Below are positions 34,541 through 44,732 of a DNA stretch of 64,000 bases, piece after piece. The notes below the pieces were generated by a model. That model worked only from the letters and a program-made list of their open reading frames with translations, was not told the origin of the DNA and did no database searches. The DNA lies in assembly GCF_026723765.1 (NCBI RefSeq), contig NZ_CP113524.1:124001-188000 (forward strand), read 5' to 3'. The first letter of the stretch is position 1, and every line of letters starts with the position of its first letter. Source of the stretch: Lacrimispora xylanolytica (GTDB taxonomy: Bacteria; Bacillota; Clostridia; Lachnospirales; Lachnospiraceae). The position numbers and the translations under genes are program-made.

Positions 34541-36695
34541 ATTGGACAATGGAGTAAATAATTACCAAAATGAGGTTGACTCTTTCAGAAAAAAATTTAT
34601 CAGTTTTACAGAGCAAAGAGTTGTAATTTATGGTATAGGTAGAAGAACTGCAACACTTATTCCATACTTAAAAGATTTTAATATAGTAGGTCTGATGGAT
34701 AGAGATAAAGATAATATTGGTAAAGTGATGTATGGCTTACCTATTATTAGTTTACATGCTGCAGAAGATGTAGCAGATATAATAATTATTAATGCACCTC
34801 AAAGTTATTGGGAAATTATTTATAAAAGAATATCGAACGCTAAAATTCCTGTATATTACTGTAATGGTGAGATTGCCCAGAGTATAATCATAGACGATTC
34901 TTATTGTAATAATCCATATTGGGACCAATCTCTTGAGGTATTATATGATAAGGCGAGTGAATACGAAATTATATCTTTTGACTTATTTGATACATTAATT
35001 ACAAGGCGAGTATATCTACCGCAAGATGTTTGGAGTATTGTAGAAAAAAAATGTTTTATTGAAAAAAATATTAATTTAAATTTTAACCAGTTAAGGAAAC
35101 AAGCAATAAGTGAAGCGAAAGTGAATAATCCTAATATTCATGAAATATATAATTCACTAAAAAATTTAACAAAATTAGAAGATAGTCTAATAGAAAATAT
35201 TATAGAGTTGGAGTTTGAGATAGAAGAAAGTTTGATTATTCCAAGAGTAGAAATGGTTGAGCTATTTAAAAAATTGAAGAATGATGGGAAGGATATCTAC
35301 ATCCTGACTGATATTCATTTACCCTTTAACTTTTTAAAAAAAATATTAAATAAATTTCAGATTAATGTTGATGATAATAAACTTTGGATATCTAATGCTA
35401 AAAGAGTTAGTAAAAATAATGGTGACATGTGGGTAAAATATGGGACAGAAGTTGTAGGAGGTAGGAAATCACTGCATATAGGTGATGATATTTATTCAGA
35501 TATTAGACAAGCTGAAAAATATGGAATTGATACTTACCATGTTATGGCAGGGTCAGATATGCTCAATAATTCTTCTATTAAAAAAGTAGTAACAAAAATC
35601 TGTAGTGAGTATGCATCCATCATTGCTGGATTATTTATATCTAATAATTTTAACAACCCTTTTGAGTTAAATTCCTGGAAAGGTAAATTATATTTTGGTA
35701 CAGAATATAATTTGGGATATGGACTGTTTGGACCTGTAATTTATACTTATCTACGCTGGATAGAAGAAAAGGTAATGACTGAAGGTATTGAACAATTATA
35801 CTTTTTAGCTAGAGATGGGTATTTTCTTTATGAGAATTATAAATATTTATCCCAAATTAGAGGGTATGGAGTAAACTGTGATTATCTAGAAATATCTAGG
35901 CGTGCAGTCATGGTTCCGTCAGTACAATCGGAACAAGATTTAGAAGACGTAATTAGATTTCCTTATAATGGGACTTTTTCTGATTTCTTAGAGGACAGGT
36001 TCTCCATAATAGCTGATACTAGAACAAAGGATTATAATGAAAAATGGATTAGTACAGTAAATGATTATGAACAGGTATATGAGCTATGTTTAAAATATTT
36101 TGAAGAAATAAAACGGCAAATTTATGATGAAAGGAATAACTATTTAAACTATCTTGACTCAAAAGAAATGAAAGAAAAGTGCGGTTTTGTAGATTTGTTT
36201 TTTTATGGGAATACTCAATACTATTTATCTAAGTTATTAAATAAAAAGTTAATTGGATTCTATATGGCTTGCGATTTATCGCCTAGTAACAGGTGTAATG
36301 CAAATAATATTTTATTTCCCTGTTTTCAAGACGAATTAGATAGTAAAGCTAAAAACTGTAATATATTAAAAAAATGTTTATTGTTAGAAAGTTTTTTAAC
36401 TGCACCAAATGGGATGTTATTAAGGATTGACACCAACGGTAAGTTCGTATATAGTTCCGATGGAAACAACCAGAAGTATTTTATAAATAGAAAAGAAATA
36501 AATCAAGGAGTAAAGAGCTTTATAAAAGATGCAACAAAGAGTTTAACAGGAAAAGAAAAAGTTGATACAAGGTTTATTGACGATCTTTATGGAGAGTTAT
36601 TAAACAATAATTTTATACTAAGTGAAAGATTAAAAGAAATTTTTTATTTTGACAATGCTCTCATTCAAAGACGAGAGTTAAAGATAATGGATTAG
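34530..36695 (+). CDS. Rossmann-module plus HAD-hydrolase protein, 721 residues
   Basis: It starts at GTG 34530 (AGGA upstream), overlapping the epimerase gene. Residues about 28-125 hold the island's shared module (VVIYGIGRRTATLIPYL, then VGLMDRDKDNIG and IIIINAPQSYW). Residues about 145-340 are a HAD-like hydrolase: DLFDTLITR (nucleophile Asp), YILTDIH and LHIGDDIYSDIRQAEKYG. The final 370 residues are unrecognised but resemble the extra region of large polysaccharide-cluster HAD proteins. A phosphatase for a sugar or alditol phosphate is the natural guess. In C. difficile the flagellin-glycan locus also includes a HAD-type protein. Confidence 0.65.
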   Translation: MNYKLDNGVNNYQNEVDSFRKKFISFTEQRVVIYGIGRRTATLIPYLKDFNIVGLMDRDKDNIGKVMYGLPIISLHAAEDVADIIIINAPQSYWEIIYKRISNAKIPVYYCNGEIAQSIIIDDSYCNNPYWDQSLEVLYDKASEYEIISFDLFDTLITRRVYLPQDVWSIVEKKCFIEKNINLNFNQLRKQAISEAKVNNPNIHEIYNSLKNLTKLEDSLIENIIELEFEIEESLIIPRVEMVELFKKLKNDGKDIYILTDIHLPFNFLKKILNKFQINVDDNKLWISNAKRVSKNNGDMWVKYGTEVVGGRKSLHIGDDIYSDIRQAEKYGIDTYHVMAGSDMLNNSSIKKVVTKICSEYASIIAGLFISNNFNNPFELNSWKGKLYFGTEYNLGYGLFGPVIYTYLRWIEEKVMTEGIEQLYFLARDGYFLYENYKYLSQIRGYGVNCDYLEISRRAVMVPSVQSEQDLEDVIRFPYNGTFSDFLEDRFSIIADTRTKDYNEKWISTVNDYEQVYELCLKYFEEIKRQIYDERNNYLNYLDSKEMKEKCGFVDLFFYGNTQYYLSKLLNKKLIGFYMACDLSPSNRCNANNILFPCFQDELDSKAKNCNILKKCLLLESFLTAPNGMLLRIDTNGKFVYSSDGNNQKYFINRKEINQGVKSFIKDATKSLTGKEKVDTRFIDDLYGELLNNNFILSERLKEIFYFDNALIQRRELKIMD

Positions 36696-36713
36696 AGTAA
36701 AGGAGAGATAAAC

Positions 36714-37865
36714 ATGGGAGATAAAATAATTTCTCAGATAAATTACTTATCAGATGATTGGCAATTAGTTCATAAGATTATTCCTTATGGATCTGGACTG
36801 GAAGCATACCGTTCTTTAAAGCGAATTATAGATGATTTTGAAGTACCATATATAATAGATGCTGACCAAAGTAAACAAGGACAGCTATTATATGGGAAGA
36901 CTATAGTTGGCGTAGATAAAATAAAAGATCTGGATTCGGATAGCAAAATAGTTGTTACTATAGCTAAGAGACGTTATGCAGAAATAAAAGCACAATTAGA
37001 GGCTATAGGACTTAAAGAATATAAAGAATTCTGTCATATTAGTCAATTTGCAGTAGAATGGTATTATAAGTATAATAATGAATGCAATATATTCTCTATG
37101 GATGTCGCGATAACTACAAAGTGTACATTGAAGTGCCGCAATTGTAATATGTTTATTCCTTACTATAAGGAACCCATAAGTTACTCTTTTGATAGTATAA
37201 AGAAAAATTTTGATTTATTATTTGAGAGGATAGATTTTGTTTTTGAGATAGGTTTACTCGGAGGAGAACCACTTTTAAATAGAGAGATAAACGATGTTAT
37301 CGAGTACTTATTTGAAGAATATGCAAATAAATTTGGCAGTATTTGTATAACAACTAATGGTACATTGATACCACCTGAATCTACATTAAAGATTTTTGAA
37401 AAGTATAATGTGATAGTAATTATTAGTGAATATAAGTATGCAAATATACAAAGAGGTAAAATAGAAGAACTTACTGATATTCTTAATAAAAGAGAAATTA
37501 TATTTGTAGTAAGAAAGGATTTAGTATGGAGTGAGTTTGGTTTTCCATCTGTTCCTATGAATATATTAGATCATAAAGTAAAGGATCACATGATGAAGTG
37601 TGACCCTGGTTGGAGAGGGCTAAATGATGGGAAATTTTTCTTTTGCAATGTTGCCTGGAGTGCAGATAAGGCAGGTTTATTCAGCTTGGACGAGAAGGAT
37701 TACATTAATTTATCTGATCTTAAACCAAATGATAAAAGTGATAAGATAAAATTACTGGAGTATAGTTTAGGAATTATACCTTCAAAATATTTGAGTTTTT
37801 GTAAAGTTTGCGGTGGTTGTGGTGAAGATAACACTAGTATTGTTAAGGCGGGTAAACAATTATAG
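36714..37865 (+). CDS. Radical SAM enzyme with N-terminal Rossmann module
   Basis: Residues about 18-110 carry the shared module (IIPYGSGLEAYRSL, YIIDADQSKQG). The radical SAM core has the CxxxCxxC cluster in KCTLKCRNCNMF and the GGEP-type motif in GLLGGEPLLN. The C-terminus has further Cys (MKCDPGW, FFFCN, CKVCGGCG) that could bind a second iron-sulfur cluster, as in SPASM-type enzymes. Such proteins often modify peptides or sugars. The gene follows the HAD gene by 18 bases with AAAGGAGAG. The substrate is unknown. Confidence 0.75.
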   Translation: MGDKIISQINYLSDDWQLVHKIIPYGSGLEAYRSLKRIIDDFEVPYIIDADQSKQGQLLYGKTIVGVDKIKDLDSDSKIVVTIAKRRYAEIKAQLEAIGLKEYKEFCHISQFAVEWYYKYNNECNIFSMDVAITTKCTLKCRNCNMFIPYYKEPISYSFDSIKKNFDLLFERIDFVFEIGLLGGEPLLNREINDVIEYLFEEYANKFGSICITTNGTLIPPESTLKIFEKYNVIVIISEYKYANIQRGKIEELTDILNKREIIFVVRKDLVWSEFGFPSVPMNILDHKVKDHMMKCDPGWRGLNDGKFFFCNVAWSADKAGLFSLDEKDYINLSDLKPNDKSDKIKLLEYSLGIIPSKYLSFCKVCGGCGEDNTSIVKAGKQL

Positions 37866-38011
37866 TAAGGTAGTTGTATTTTTTATATAAGATTAATTCT
37901 ATGGAGTAAATATTGTGGCTATTATTTAAAACATGTACAGTTATATCACTATGAATGTATTGTATTATTAATAATTACGTAGCATGATGCAGCAATCGAA
38001 TGGAGATAAAT

Positions 38012-39121
38012 ATGAACTTAGTTAATTGTGATCTTAGAAGTTTACAAATTAATACTATGGACAAAAAAATATATTGTTTTGGTAGCGGAAAGTATGGAAT
38101 TGCTTGTGCGAATGTTATGCTAGATAGTGGCTTCGGAGATAAAATCGAAGCATTTATTGATAATGATAGTGAGAGGTGGGGTGAAAATTTTGTAGTAGGT
38201 GATAAATCATATCCTATCATTTCTCCTGATGAATTATTAGAAAAGGCAGATAGTAGTTATTATATTTTAATTTGTTGTGCTGATGTTTATGGTGTTTGCC
38301 AACAGTTAGATAATATCAAAAAATTAAGTGATACTCCAGTGGTAATATGGCAATTGGTACTTAGTAAAGAATATGATAATAACGTATACCAGGGAGAATT
38401 TAAAAAAGTAAATAACCCTATTATTCCAAAGAAAATACACTATTGTTGGTTCGGAGGTAAAGAAATACCAGAGAAGCTAAAGAAATATATGGATAGCTGG
38501 AAACTCTTCTGCCCAGAATATCAGATAATACGTTGGGATGAAAATAATTATGATGTAAATAAAAACATATATATGAAACAAGCCTATGAAACTGGTAATA
38601 TGGGATTTGTTCCAGACTATGCAAGATTGGACATTATATATGAACATGGAGGTATTTATTTAGATACAGATGTTGAATTGATTAGTAATTTGGATGTTAT
38701 GCTGTATCAAGAAGCCTTTTGTGGATTTAATATTAGAAGGTACCCGAGTTTGGGCCTGGGGTTTGGTGCAGTTAGAAATCAACCAATAATAAAAGAAATG
38801 AGAGATTACTATGATCAAATAAAATTTATAGAGGAAGATGGTAAAGCTAACTTAATGGCATGCGATTTACATCAATATAACGTATTGAAAAAGTATGGAG
38901 TTAGATGTAATAATCAATATCAGGAAATCAAAAATATGTCAATCTATCCTTCAACTATACTGGATAGTAAGAATTGCTATTTACACTATGAGCACATAAG
39001 TGATAATACAATAGCTATCCATCATCATAATTTGAGTTGGTTTACAGAAAAGATGAATGAAGATATGAATAATAGATTTGATTTTTTTAATAAATTAAAT
39101 ATTTTGAAGAGTAGCAATTGA
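38012..39121 (+). CDS. GT32-type glycosyltransferase with N-terminal Rossmann module
   Basis: ATG 38012 fits the GGAG site better than ATG 38000. Residues about 17-110 are the shared module (KKIYCFGSGKYG, AFIDNDSERWG, ILICCADVYG). Residues about 135-360 are a GT32/OCH1-like transferase: IPKKIHYCWFGGKEIP, FVPDYARLDIIYEHGGIYLD with the TDVE (DxD-like) metal site, and TIAIHHHNLSW at the end. It would add a hexose in the cytoplasm. The 146-base gap upstream contains nothing clear. Confidence 0.8.
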   Translation: MNLVNCDLRSLQINTMDKKIYCFGSGKYGIACANVMLDSGFGDKIEAFIDNDSERWGENFVVGDKSYPIISPDELLEKADSSYYILICCADVYGVCQQLDNIKKLSDTPVVIWQLVLSKEYDNNVYQGEFKKVNNPIIPKKIHYCWFGGKEIPEKLKKYMDSWKLFCPEYQIIRWDENNYDVNKNIYMKQAYETGNMGFVPDYARLDIIYEHGGIYLDTDVELISNLDVMLYQEAFCGFNIRRYPSLGLGFGAVRNQPIIKEMRDYYDQIKFIEEDGKANLMACDLHQYNVLKKYGVRCNNQYQEIKNMSIYPSTILDSKNCYLHYEHISDNTIAIHHHNLSWFTEKMNEDMNNRFDFFNKLNILKSSN

Positions 39122-39165
39122 GCAATATTACAACAGCAGAGGTTTATTTACTTAGGAGAACAGAA

Positions 39166-40185
39166 ATGAATAAAAAAATAATACTATGGGGTTGCGGCGA
39201 ACGAGCTAAAAGGTATATTGAATATGGATATTTTAAAAACTGTGATATAGTAGCTATTGTTGATACTTATCATAAGGGTGAGATATTTGAGGGATTCGGG
39301 GTGCATGGAGTAGAGAATGTTAAAGAATTAACAGATCAATCAGATTTTCTAATAATAGCTAGCTCGTATTTTAGTGAAATATATAATACATGTATTGAAA
39401 TGGATTTACCTAGAAACAAGGTGATATTCACAGATGTAATACATGAAAAACTGTTCGAGAAAGATTTGGAAATAGTCAAAGAGTTATCCTTACAATTATA
39501 CGAAGATATGTTGCTCAACCAGTATAAGTTAATCAAATTAAATGAAAGAGATTATTTTGATAGTAATCGATTGGTTGGCATAGGAAAATATTCTAAAATT
39601 GAATATATGAATGATTATTTTAGATATAGAACATTTGAATATATTGCTGATGAGATATTGGAAAGTGGTCTGATTGGCGAAGTAGCTGAGCTTGGAGTAT
39701 TTCGTGGTACATTCTCTTGCTTAATAAACGAAAAGTTTAAAGAAAGCAAGTTGTTTTTATTTGACACATTTGAAGGTTTTGATAAAAGAGAAGGTGAACA
39801 AGAAATTGCTCTTAATAGATGTAATAAGATATTTTTAGATTATCATACAGAAACATCAGAAGAGTTATTACTATCCCAGTTACCATTCTCTAATAATTGT
39901 GTGATTTGCAAAGGTTTATTTCCAGATTCCATCACAGAGGAATCAATAAACACAACGTATAAGTTTGTGTCTATAGATGTGGATTTTGAAAACTCAATTT
40001 TTGCTGGGATAGAGTTTTTCTATCCAAGGTTAGTAGAAGGTGGTGTTATCTTTTTGCATGATTATAATACAGCTAGTCTACATGGAGTAAAAAAAGCAGT
40101 AAAGCGTTATGAAGAGGTTAATAAACTATTACTTAAAAAAATACCATTAGCAGATAGAGCTGGAACACTAGTTATTATAAAGTAG
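39166..40185 (+). CDS. TylF/MycF-type O-methyltransferase with N-terminal Rossmann module
   Basis: The ATG at 39166 has AGGAG seven bases upstream; the frame extends to TTG 39118. Residues 1-90 are the shared module (KKIILWGCGERAKRYI, AIVDTYHKG). Residues about 170-339 match the TylF family: EVAELGVFRGTFS for S-adenosylmethionine, LFLFDTFEGFD, FVSIDVDFENS and FLHDYNTASLHG. TylF proteins O-methylate sugars. Here it suggests a methylated sugar in the glycan. Confidence 0.8.
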   Translation: MNKKIILWGCGERAKRYIEYGYFKNCDIVAIVDTYHKGEIFEGFGVHGVENVKELTDQSDFLIIASSYFSEIYNTCIEMDLPRNKVIFTDVIHEKLFEKDLEIVKELSLQLYEDMLLNQYKLIKLNERDYFDSNRLVGIGKYSKIEYMNDYFRYRTFEYIADEILESGLIGEVAELGVFRGTFSCLINEKFKESKLFLFDTFEGFDKREGEQEIALNRCNKIFLDYHTETSEELLLSQLPFSNNCVICKGLFPDSITEESINTTYKFVSIDVDFENSIFAGIEFFYPRLVEGGVIFLHDYNTASLHGVKKAVKRYEEVNKLLLKKIPLADRAGTLVIIK

Positions 40186-40241
40186 CAGAATCTATTAATC
40201 CATTATAGGGTGTGAGTGAATATCGCTTACGAGGGCGTTTG

Positions 40242-41402
40242 ATGATGAAAGAATTATTAAGTGTTATTATTACTGCTTACAATGTTGAGCAATACCTAGA
40301 ACAATGTATTGAAAGCGTGTTACATCAGAGTTATATAGATATTGAAATAATAGTTGTAAATGATGGTTCAGATGATAATAGTAGTATAATAATTGACCGT
40401 TTTGCCTCAAAAAATCCTCGCATTAAGGTTATACATAAAAAGAATGAAGGGGTTATAAAAGCGCGGTATGATGGCATCAGAATTGCTAATGGAGATTTTG
40501 TAACATTTGTTGATGGTGATGACTGGATAGAGCCCGATATGTACACTAACTTGATGGAAAGTTTACTTAAGAACAACGCAGACATGATTGCCTCTGGAAT
40601 CATAAGATATTATTCCGATAGTTATAAAAAATTTGAAAAGAATATTATAGAGGCTGGGTATTATAATAAATTTCAGATTATTGAACATATAATACCTAAT
40701 ATGCTATGGGATCTAAAGAACGATAAACATGGAATAGATCCATCACTATGTACTAAAATTTTTAATTGTCATAAGCTCTTTAAATCAATGTGTAAATTAA
40801 TACAAGAAAAATATGAATTTCATTATGGAGAAGATATAGCTATACTGTATCCATTTATTTTAAATATAGATTCGATTGTTATTTCTGATCAAAAATATTA
40901 TTATCATAGACAGAGAAGACATAATGAATTGGCTAATTATATAACGGATGAAAACTATTTAGAAAAATTATTTGATTTATATAAATACTTAAAAGGTGAG
41001 TTTTATTCAAATAAAAATCTATTAATTGAACAATTGGATTATTTTTATATTAACTCAGTAAATATAAGAAAAAAATGTTACAATGAGTTAGCTGAAACGG
41101 TTAAATATATGTTTCCTTTTGATAGAATAACGAAAGGAAGTAAGATTGTGTTATATGGTGCAGGAGTTGTTGGAAATACATTTTATAATCAATTGTTAAA
41201 GTTAAATTATTGTAAAGTTATTTTATGGGTAGATAAAAATTATTTAAATTATAGTACAAAAAATGTTGACATAAAAAGCGTGTCTGATATTTTAACCGTA
41301 GAATATGATCATATTGTTATTTGTAGTTCAACTAAGGAAATCAGTGACTGTATTAAACAAGAGCTAATAGAAATGGGAATAGAACAAGACATAATTGTTT
41401 AG
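40242..41402 (+). CDS. GT2 glycosyltransferase with C-terminal Rossmann module
   Basis: ATG 40242 follows GAGGG; the longer frame to GTG 40212 lacks a ribosome site. Residues 1-230 are a GT-A domain (SVIITAYNVEQYLEQC, VVNDGSDDNS, VDGDDWIE as DxD). Residues about 300-386 are the shared module (KIVLYGAGVVGNTFYNQL, HIVICSSTKE, ELIEMGI). The module is at the opposite end from that in the preceding genes. Confidence 0.85.
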   Translation: MMKELLSVIITAYNVEQYLEQCIESVLHQSYIDIEIIVVNDGSDDNSSIIIDRFASKNPRIKVIHKKNEGVIKARYDGIRIANGDFVTFVDGDDWIEPDMYTNLMESLLKNNADMIASGIIRYYSDSYKKFEKNIIEAGYYNKFQIIEHIIPNMLWDLKNDKHGIDPSLCTKIFNCHKLFKSMCKLIQEKYEFHYGEDIAILYPFILNIDSIVISDQKYYYHRQRRHNELANYITDENYLEKLFDLYKYLKGEFYSNKNLLIEQLDYFYINSVNIRKKCYNELAETVKYMFPFDRITKGSKIVLYGAGVVGNTFYNQLLKLNYCKVILWVDKNYLNYSTKNVDIKSVSDILTVEYDHIVICSSTKEISDCIKQELIEMGIEQDIIV

Positions 41403-41747
41403 TCCGTAAGCGGCTCTTTGTTTGTATTAGTTTATATAAATTTGTGTTTATGAAATTAGGCAGGAACACATAAAGTAAGGCAATTTATAGAGCCTAACTT
41501 CTATTTAGTAAATGGAAATTAATCAGTATCAACAATCTCCAAAGTTCCTCTCTGTTATTAATACCACTACATATGATGTTGTCTAAGTTCAATTTGGAAT
41601 TTGAAAGTGAATAAAATTATTATAAATTGTTATACGTTTATAAAAATAAATACATTTATATAACGATTATAATTGACTTTGTAAATTTGGTTAACAATGT
41701 TGTTATTACTGAGTTTATTAATTAAATATAGTATAGGGGATTTTTCA
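41403..41747. other. AT-rich intergenic stretch
   Basis: No gene, convincing hairpin or full promoter is seen. TTGACT at about 41673 is a possible -35 element without a good -10. Confidence 0.4.
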
Positions 41748-43307
41748 ATGAAGGATATTAAAACTATCGCAATGTACTTGCCCCAGTTCCACAATATACC
41801 TGAAAATGATCAGTGGTGGGGAGAAGGGTTTACAGAATGGACAGCAGCGAAAAGGGCAGATAAGTTGTTTGAGGGGCATTATCAACCAAGAGAACCTCTG
41901 AATAATAATTATTATAATTTATTGCAGAAAAGAACCATGGAATGGCAAGCAGGTTTGGCGTCTAAATATGGTTTGGATGGTTTCTGCTTTTACCACTATT
42001 ACTTTAAAGACGGACGTAAGGTATTGGAAAAGCCAGCAGAGTTGTTGTTAAGTTGGTGTGATGTTAATATGCCTTTCTGTTTTTGCTGGGACAATACATC
42101 ATGGGCACGATCATGGAGTAAATTGGGAAATAAATTTACATGGTTTGAAAAGGAAAAAGAACATTCTTGTGAAGGCGATGGAATTCTCCTTGAACAAAAA
42201 TATGGGAGAGAAAAGGAATGGGAAGACCATTTTAAATATCTTCTACCATTTTTTAAAGATGATCGTTATATAAAAGTAGATAAAAAACCTTTGTTTATTA
42301 TATACAAGACTGACGAAATGGCTTGCTTTACGGAGATGATTGATTATTGGAAGAAATTAGCACTAGACGAAGAAATAGAAGGTATTTATACTTTAGGGAT
42401 AAATAGTAGCAATGAAAAAAGAGGAATGGATGGAGTTCTATATAGTGGGCCTGGTGCTTATTGGAATCCAATTATAAGTAGCAATAATTTAGATTTTGAA
42501 TATAAGAATGGTGTCAAGTGTTTTGACTATGAATCCATATGGAAAAATGCATTGATTGCTAAAGGAAAGAGTAATTTAAAAACGTACTTTGGAGGATTTG
42601 TTGATTATGACGATACTCCTAGGCGGGGGGATCGGGGAGCTGCTTTTATCAATACGTCTGTTGAAGTATTCGAAAAATATCTTTATAAATTAGCTCAGAA
42701 AAATTTATTAATAAAAAATGAATTCTTATTTATTAATGCTTTTAATGAATGGGGAGAGGGTATGTACCTTGAGCCGGACAAGAAAAGGGGATATGCCTTT
42801 TTAGAAGCACTTAGATCTGTTAAAGAAAAATTAAGAAACAGTGCTGATGATGAGAAATTAGAATTTACATCGGTCTTGAATGTAGATAAAAGACCATCTG
42901 GAGACAGGGAAAAAATAAGTGCTGATATGTGGAAACAAAATAATAAGTTTAAGGAGTATTATTATTTGCTACATCGTTGGTTGCAATTAAAAGAGGAGAA
43001 TGTTAATCTTAGCAAGTATTTGATAAAGTGCGGATATTGTAATATTGCTATTTATGGATTAGGTGTTATGGGTAAACATTTATTAGAAGAGTTGAGGCAT
43101 ACAGAAATTCAGGTATTATATGCTATTGATCAAAATGAGCTAATGGTACATCCTGATATTGAAATAAAGAGTGTAAATGATTTCTTTCCCCAGGTTGATG
43201 CAGTTGTTGTAACAGCAACCTTTGATTATGATGTAATAAGGACAATGTTAAAAGAGAAGATTGATTACCCTATTGTCTCATTGGCAGAATTACTATATGA
43301 GGTATAA
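41748..43307 (+). CDS. GH99-like/WbsX protein with C-terminal Rossmann module
   Basis: ATG 41748 with AGGGGA is chosen over ATG 41697. Residues 1-360 match the WbsX/GH99-like family: AMYLPQFHNIPENDQWWGEG, FTEWTAAKRADKLF, GHYQPREP, GLDGFCFYHYYF, and NAFNEWGEGMYLEPD with acidic residues at the expected active site. WbsX proteins occur in O-antigen and glycan clusters; their reaction is not settled. Residues about 430-519 are the shared module (IAIYGLGVMGKHLLEEL, YAIDQN). Confidence 0.8.
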   Translation: MKDIKTIAMYLPQFHNIPENDQWWGEGFTEWTAAKRADKLFEGHYQPREPLNNNYYNLLQKRTMEWQAGLASKYGLDGFCFYHYYFKDGRKVLEKPAELLLSWCDVNMPFCFCWDNTSWARSWSKLGNKFTWFEKEKEHSCEGDGILLEQKYGREKEWEDHFKYLLPFFKDDRYIKVDKKPLFIIYKTDEMACFTEMIDYWKKLALDEEIEGIYTLGINSSNEKRGMDGVLYSGPGAYWNPIISSNNLDFEYKNGVKCFDYESIWKNALIAKGKSNLKTYFGGFVDYDDTPRRGDRGAAFINTSVEVFEKYLYKLAQKNLLIKNEFLFINAFNEWGEGMYLEPDKKRGYAFLEALRSVKEKLRNSADDEKLEFTSVLNVDKRPSGDREKISADMWKQNNKFKEYYYLLHRWLQLKEENVNLSKYLIKCGYCNIAIYGLGVMGKHLLEELRHTEIQVLYAIDQNELMVHPDIEIKSVNDFFPQVDAVVVTATFDYDVIRTMLKEKIDYPIVSLAELLYEV

Positions 43308-43345
43308 GACCTAAACTTTAGATTAAAAATGAAGACAGGTGATGT

Positions 43346-44716
43346 ATGAGAATAATAATATTTGGTATTGGCAAAATGTATGAACGCCATAAGCATGAAC
43401 TTTCTAAGCTCCCTATTGTTGCTTTTTTAGACAACGATCCCAGTAATCAGGGCGCTACTTTGAATGGAGTTATTATCGAATCTCCCTCTAATATTCATAA
43501 ATATAGCTATGATTATATATTTATAATGAGCGTACATTACAAGGAAATGAGGAAACAGTTACTTCAACAAGGTGTTTCAAGCACTCGCATTATAGATATT
43601 GAACACAGGGGATTTTTGGAAGGTCTACATGAAATAAAGTATTATATTAAGAAAAAAAAGATCAAAAATAGAAAAAGTATTTTATTATGTTCACATGACT
43701 TATGTCTGACAGGAGCTCCACTAGTACTCTATTATGCAGCATCTATTCTTAAAGATTATTATAACATTACTGTCTTTTCAAAATCAGACGGACCATTAAG
43801 ATATGATTATCTGGAATTGGATATTTCCGTTGTAATATGCAATGATATATCTTTAGATAATTTGGAAATATACAAGTTTTTTGATGAGTTTGATCTGCTA
43901 TTTGTAAATACACTTGTATTCTCTACCAACATAAATGACATGGCTTCACTAAATAAGCCAGTCTTATGGTGGCTACATGAAGATAAGGATGTTTATAATT
44001 ATTTGGGGATAAGTAGTATAAAGTGTATATTAAATGAAAATATATACCCTTATTCTGTAAGTACATGTGTTGATTCTGTTTTTTATCAGCATTATGATGC
44101 TGAAATAAAGAGAATGAGATACGGTATTCCTTATGAAAACAATAAGTCAGAAAGCAAGGAAAAAAACAAACTTATTTTTGCTATTGTAGGATCTGTTGGA
44201 AAGAGAAAGGCTCAGGATATATTTATAGAAGCAACAAAAAAGCTAACGACGAATAATGAAAACATTGAGTGTTGGATAATAGGTGAGATACAAGATGAAT
44301 ATAGAAATATGTATGAAAGAGAAAAAGGCGTAAGAGTTTTTGGATCACTAAGCCACGAGCAAGTTATGGAACTATATTTAGATATAGATATAATTGTATG
44401 TCCATCTTTATATGATCCACTTCCAGTAGTGTTAACGGAGGGAATGATGTTGAAAAAGGTATGCATTATGTCAGATACCACAGGAACGGCTGAAATCATA
44501 GAGCCTTACAAAAATGGTTTAATCTGCAAATCAGGAGATGTAGATGATTTAGCAGGAAAAATGCAGTGGGTTATAAATAATAATGAGAAATTGCCTGCTA
44601 TCGGGGAAGAAGCCTATAATGTTTATGAGAATTATTTTTCTATGAATCAATATAAAAAAAGTTTGATTAATAACATAAGTGATTTGTTGAATGCTACGCG
44701 CAAAAGAAACCAATGA
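43346..44716 (+). CDS. GT4 glycosyltransferase with N-terminal Rossmann module
   Basis: Residues 1-90 are the shared module (RIIIFGIGKMYERHKHEL, AFLDNDPSNQG, IFIMSVHYKEM). Residues about 110-456 are a GT-B, GT4-type enzyme: SHDLCLTGAPLVLYYAA at the N-terminal domain, AIVGSVGKRKAQDIFIEA, and PSLYDPLPVVLTEGM, the donor-binding E-x7-E-like region. ATG 43346 follows ACAGGTGAT. Confidence 0.8.
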   Translation: MRIIIFGIGKMYERHKHELSKLPIVAFLDNDPSNQGATLNGVIIESPSNIHKYSYDYIFIMSVHYKEMRKQLLQQGVSSTRIIDIEHRGFLEGLHEIKYYIKKKKIKNRKSILLCSHDLCLTGAPLVLYYAASILKDYYNITVFSKSDGPLRYDYLELDISVVICNDISLDNLEIYKFFDEFDLLFVNTLVFSTNINDMASLNKPVLWWLHEDKDVYNYLGISSIKCILNENIYPYSVSTCVDSVFYQHYDAEIKRMRYGIPYENNKSESKEKNKLIFAIVGSVGKRKAQDIFIEATKKLTTNNENIECWIIGEIQDEYRNMYEREKGVRVFGSLSHEQVMELYLDIDIIVCPSLYDPLPVVLTEGMMLKKVCIMSDTTGTAEIIEPYKNGLICKSGDVDDLAGKMQWVINNNEKLPAIGEEAYNVYENYFSMNQYKKSLINNISDLLNATRKRNQ

Positions 44717-44732
44717 CATTAAAGGGGAAAAG

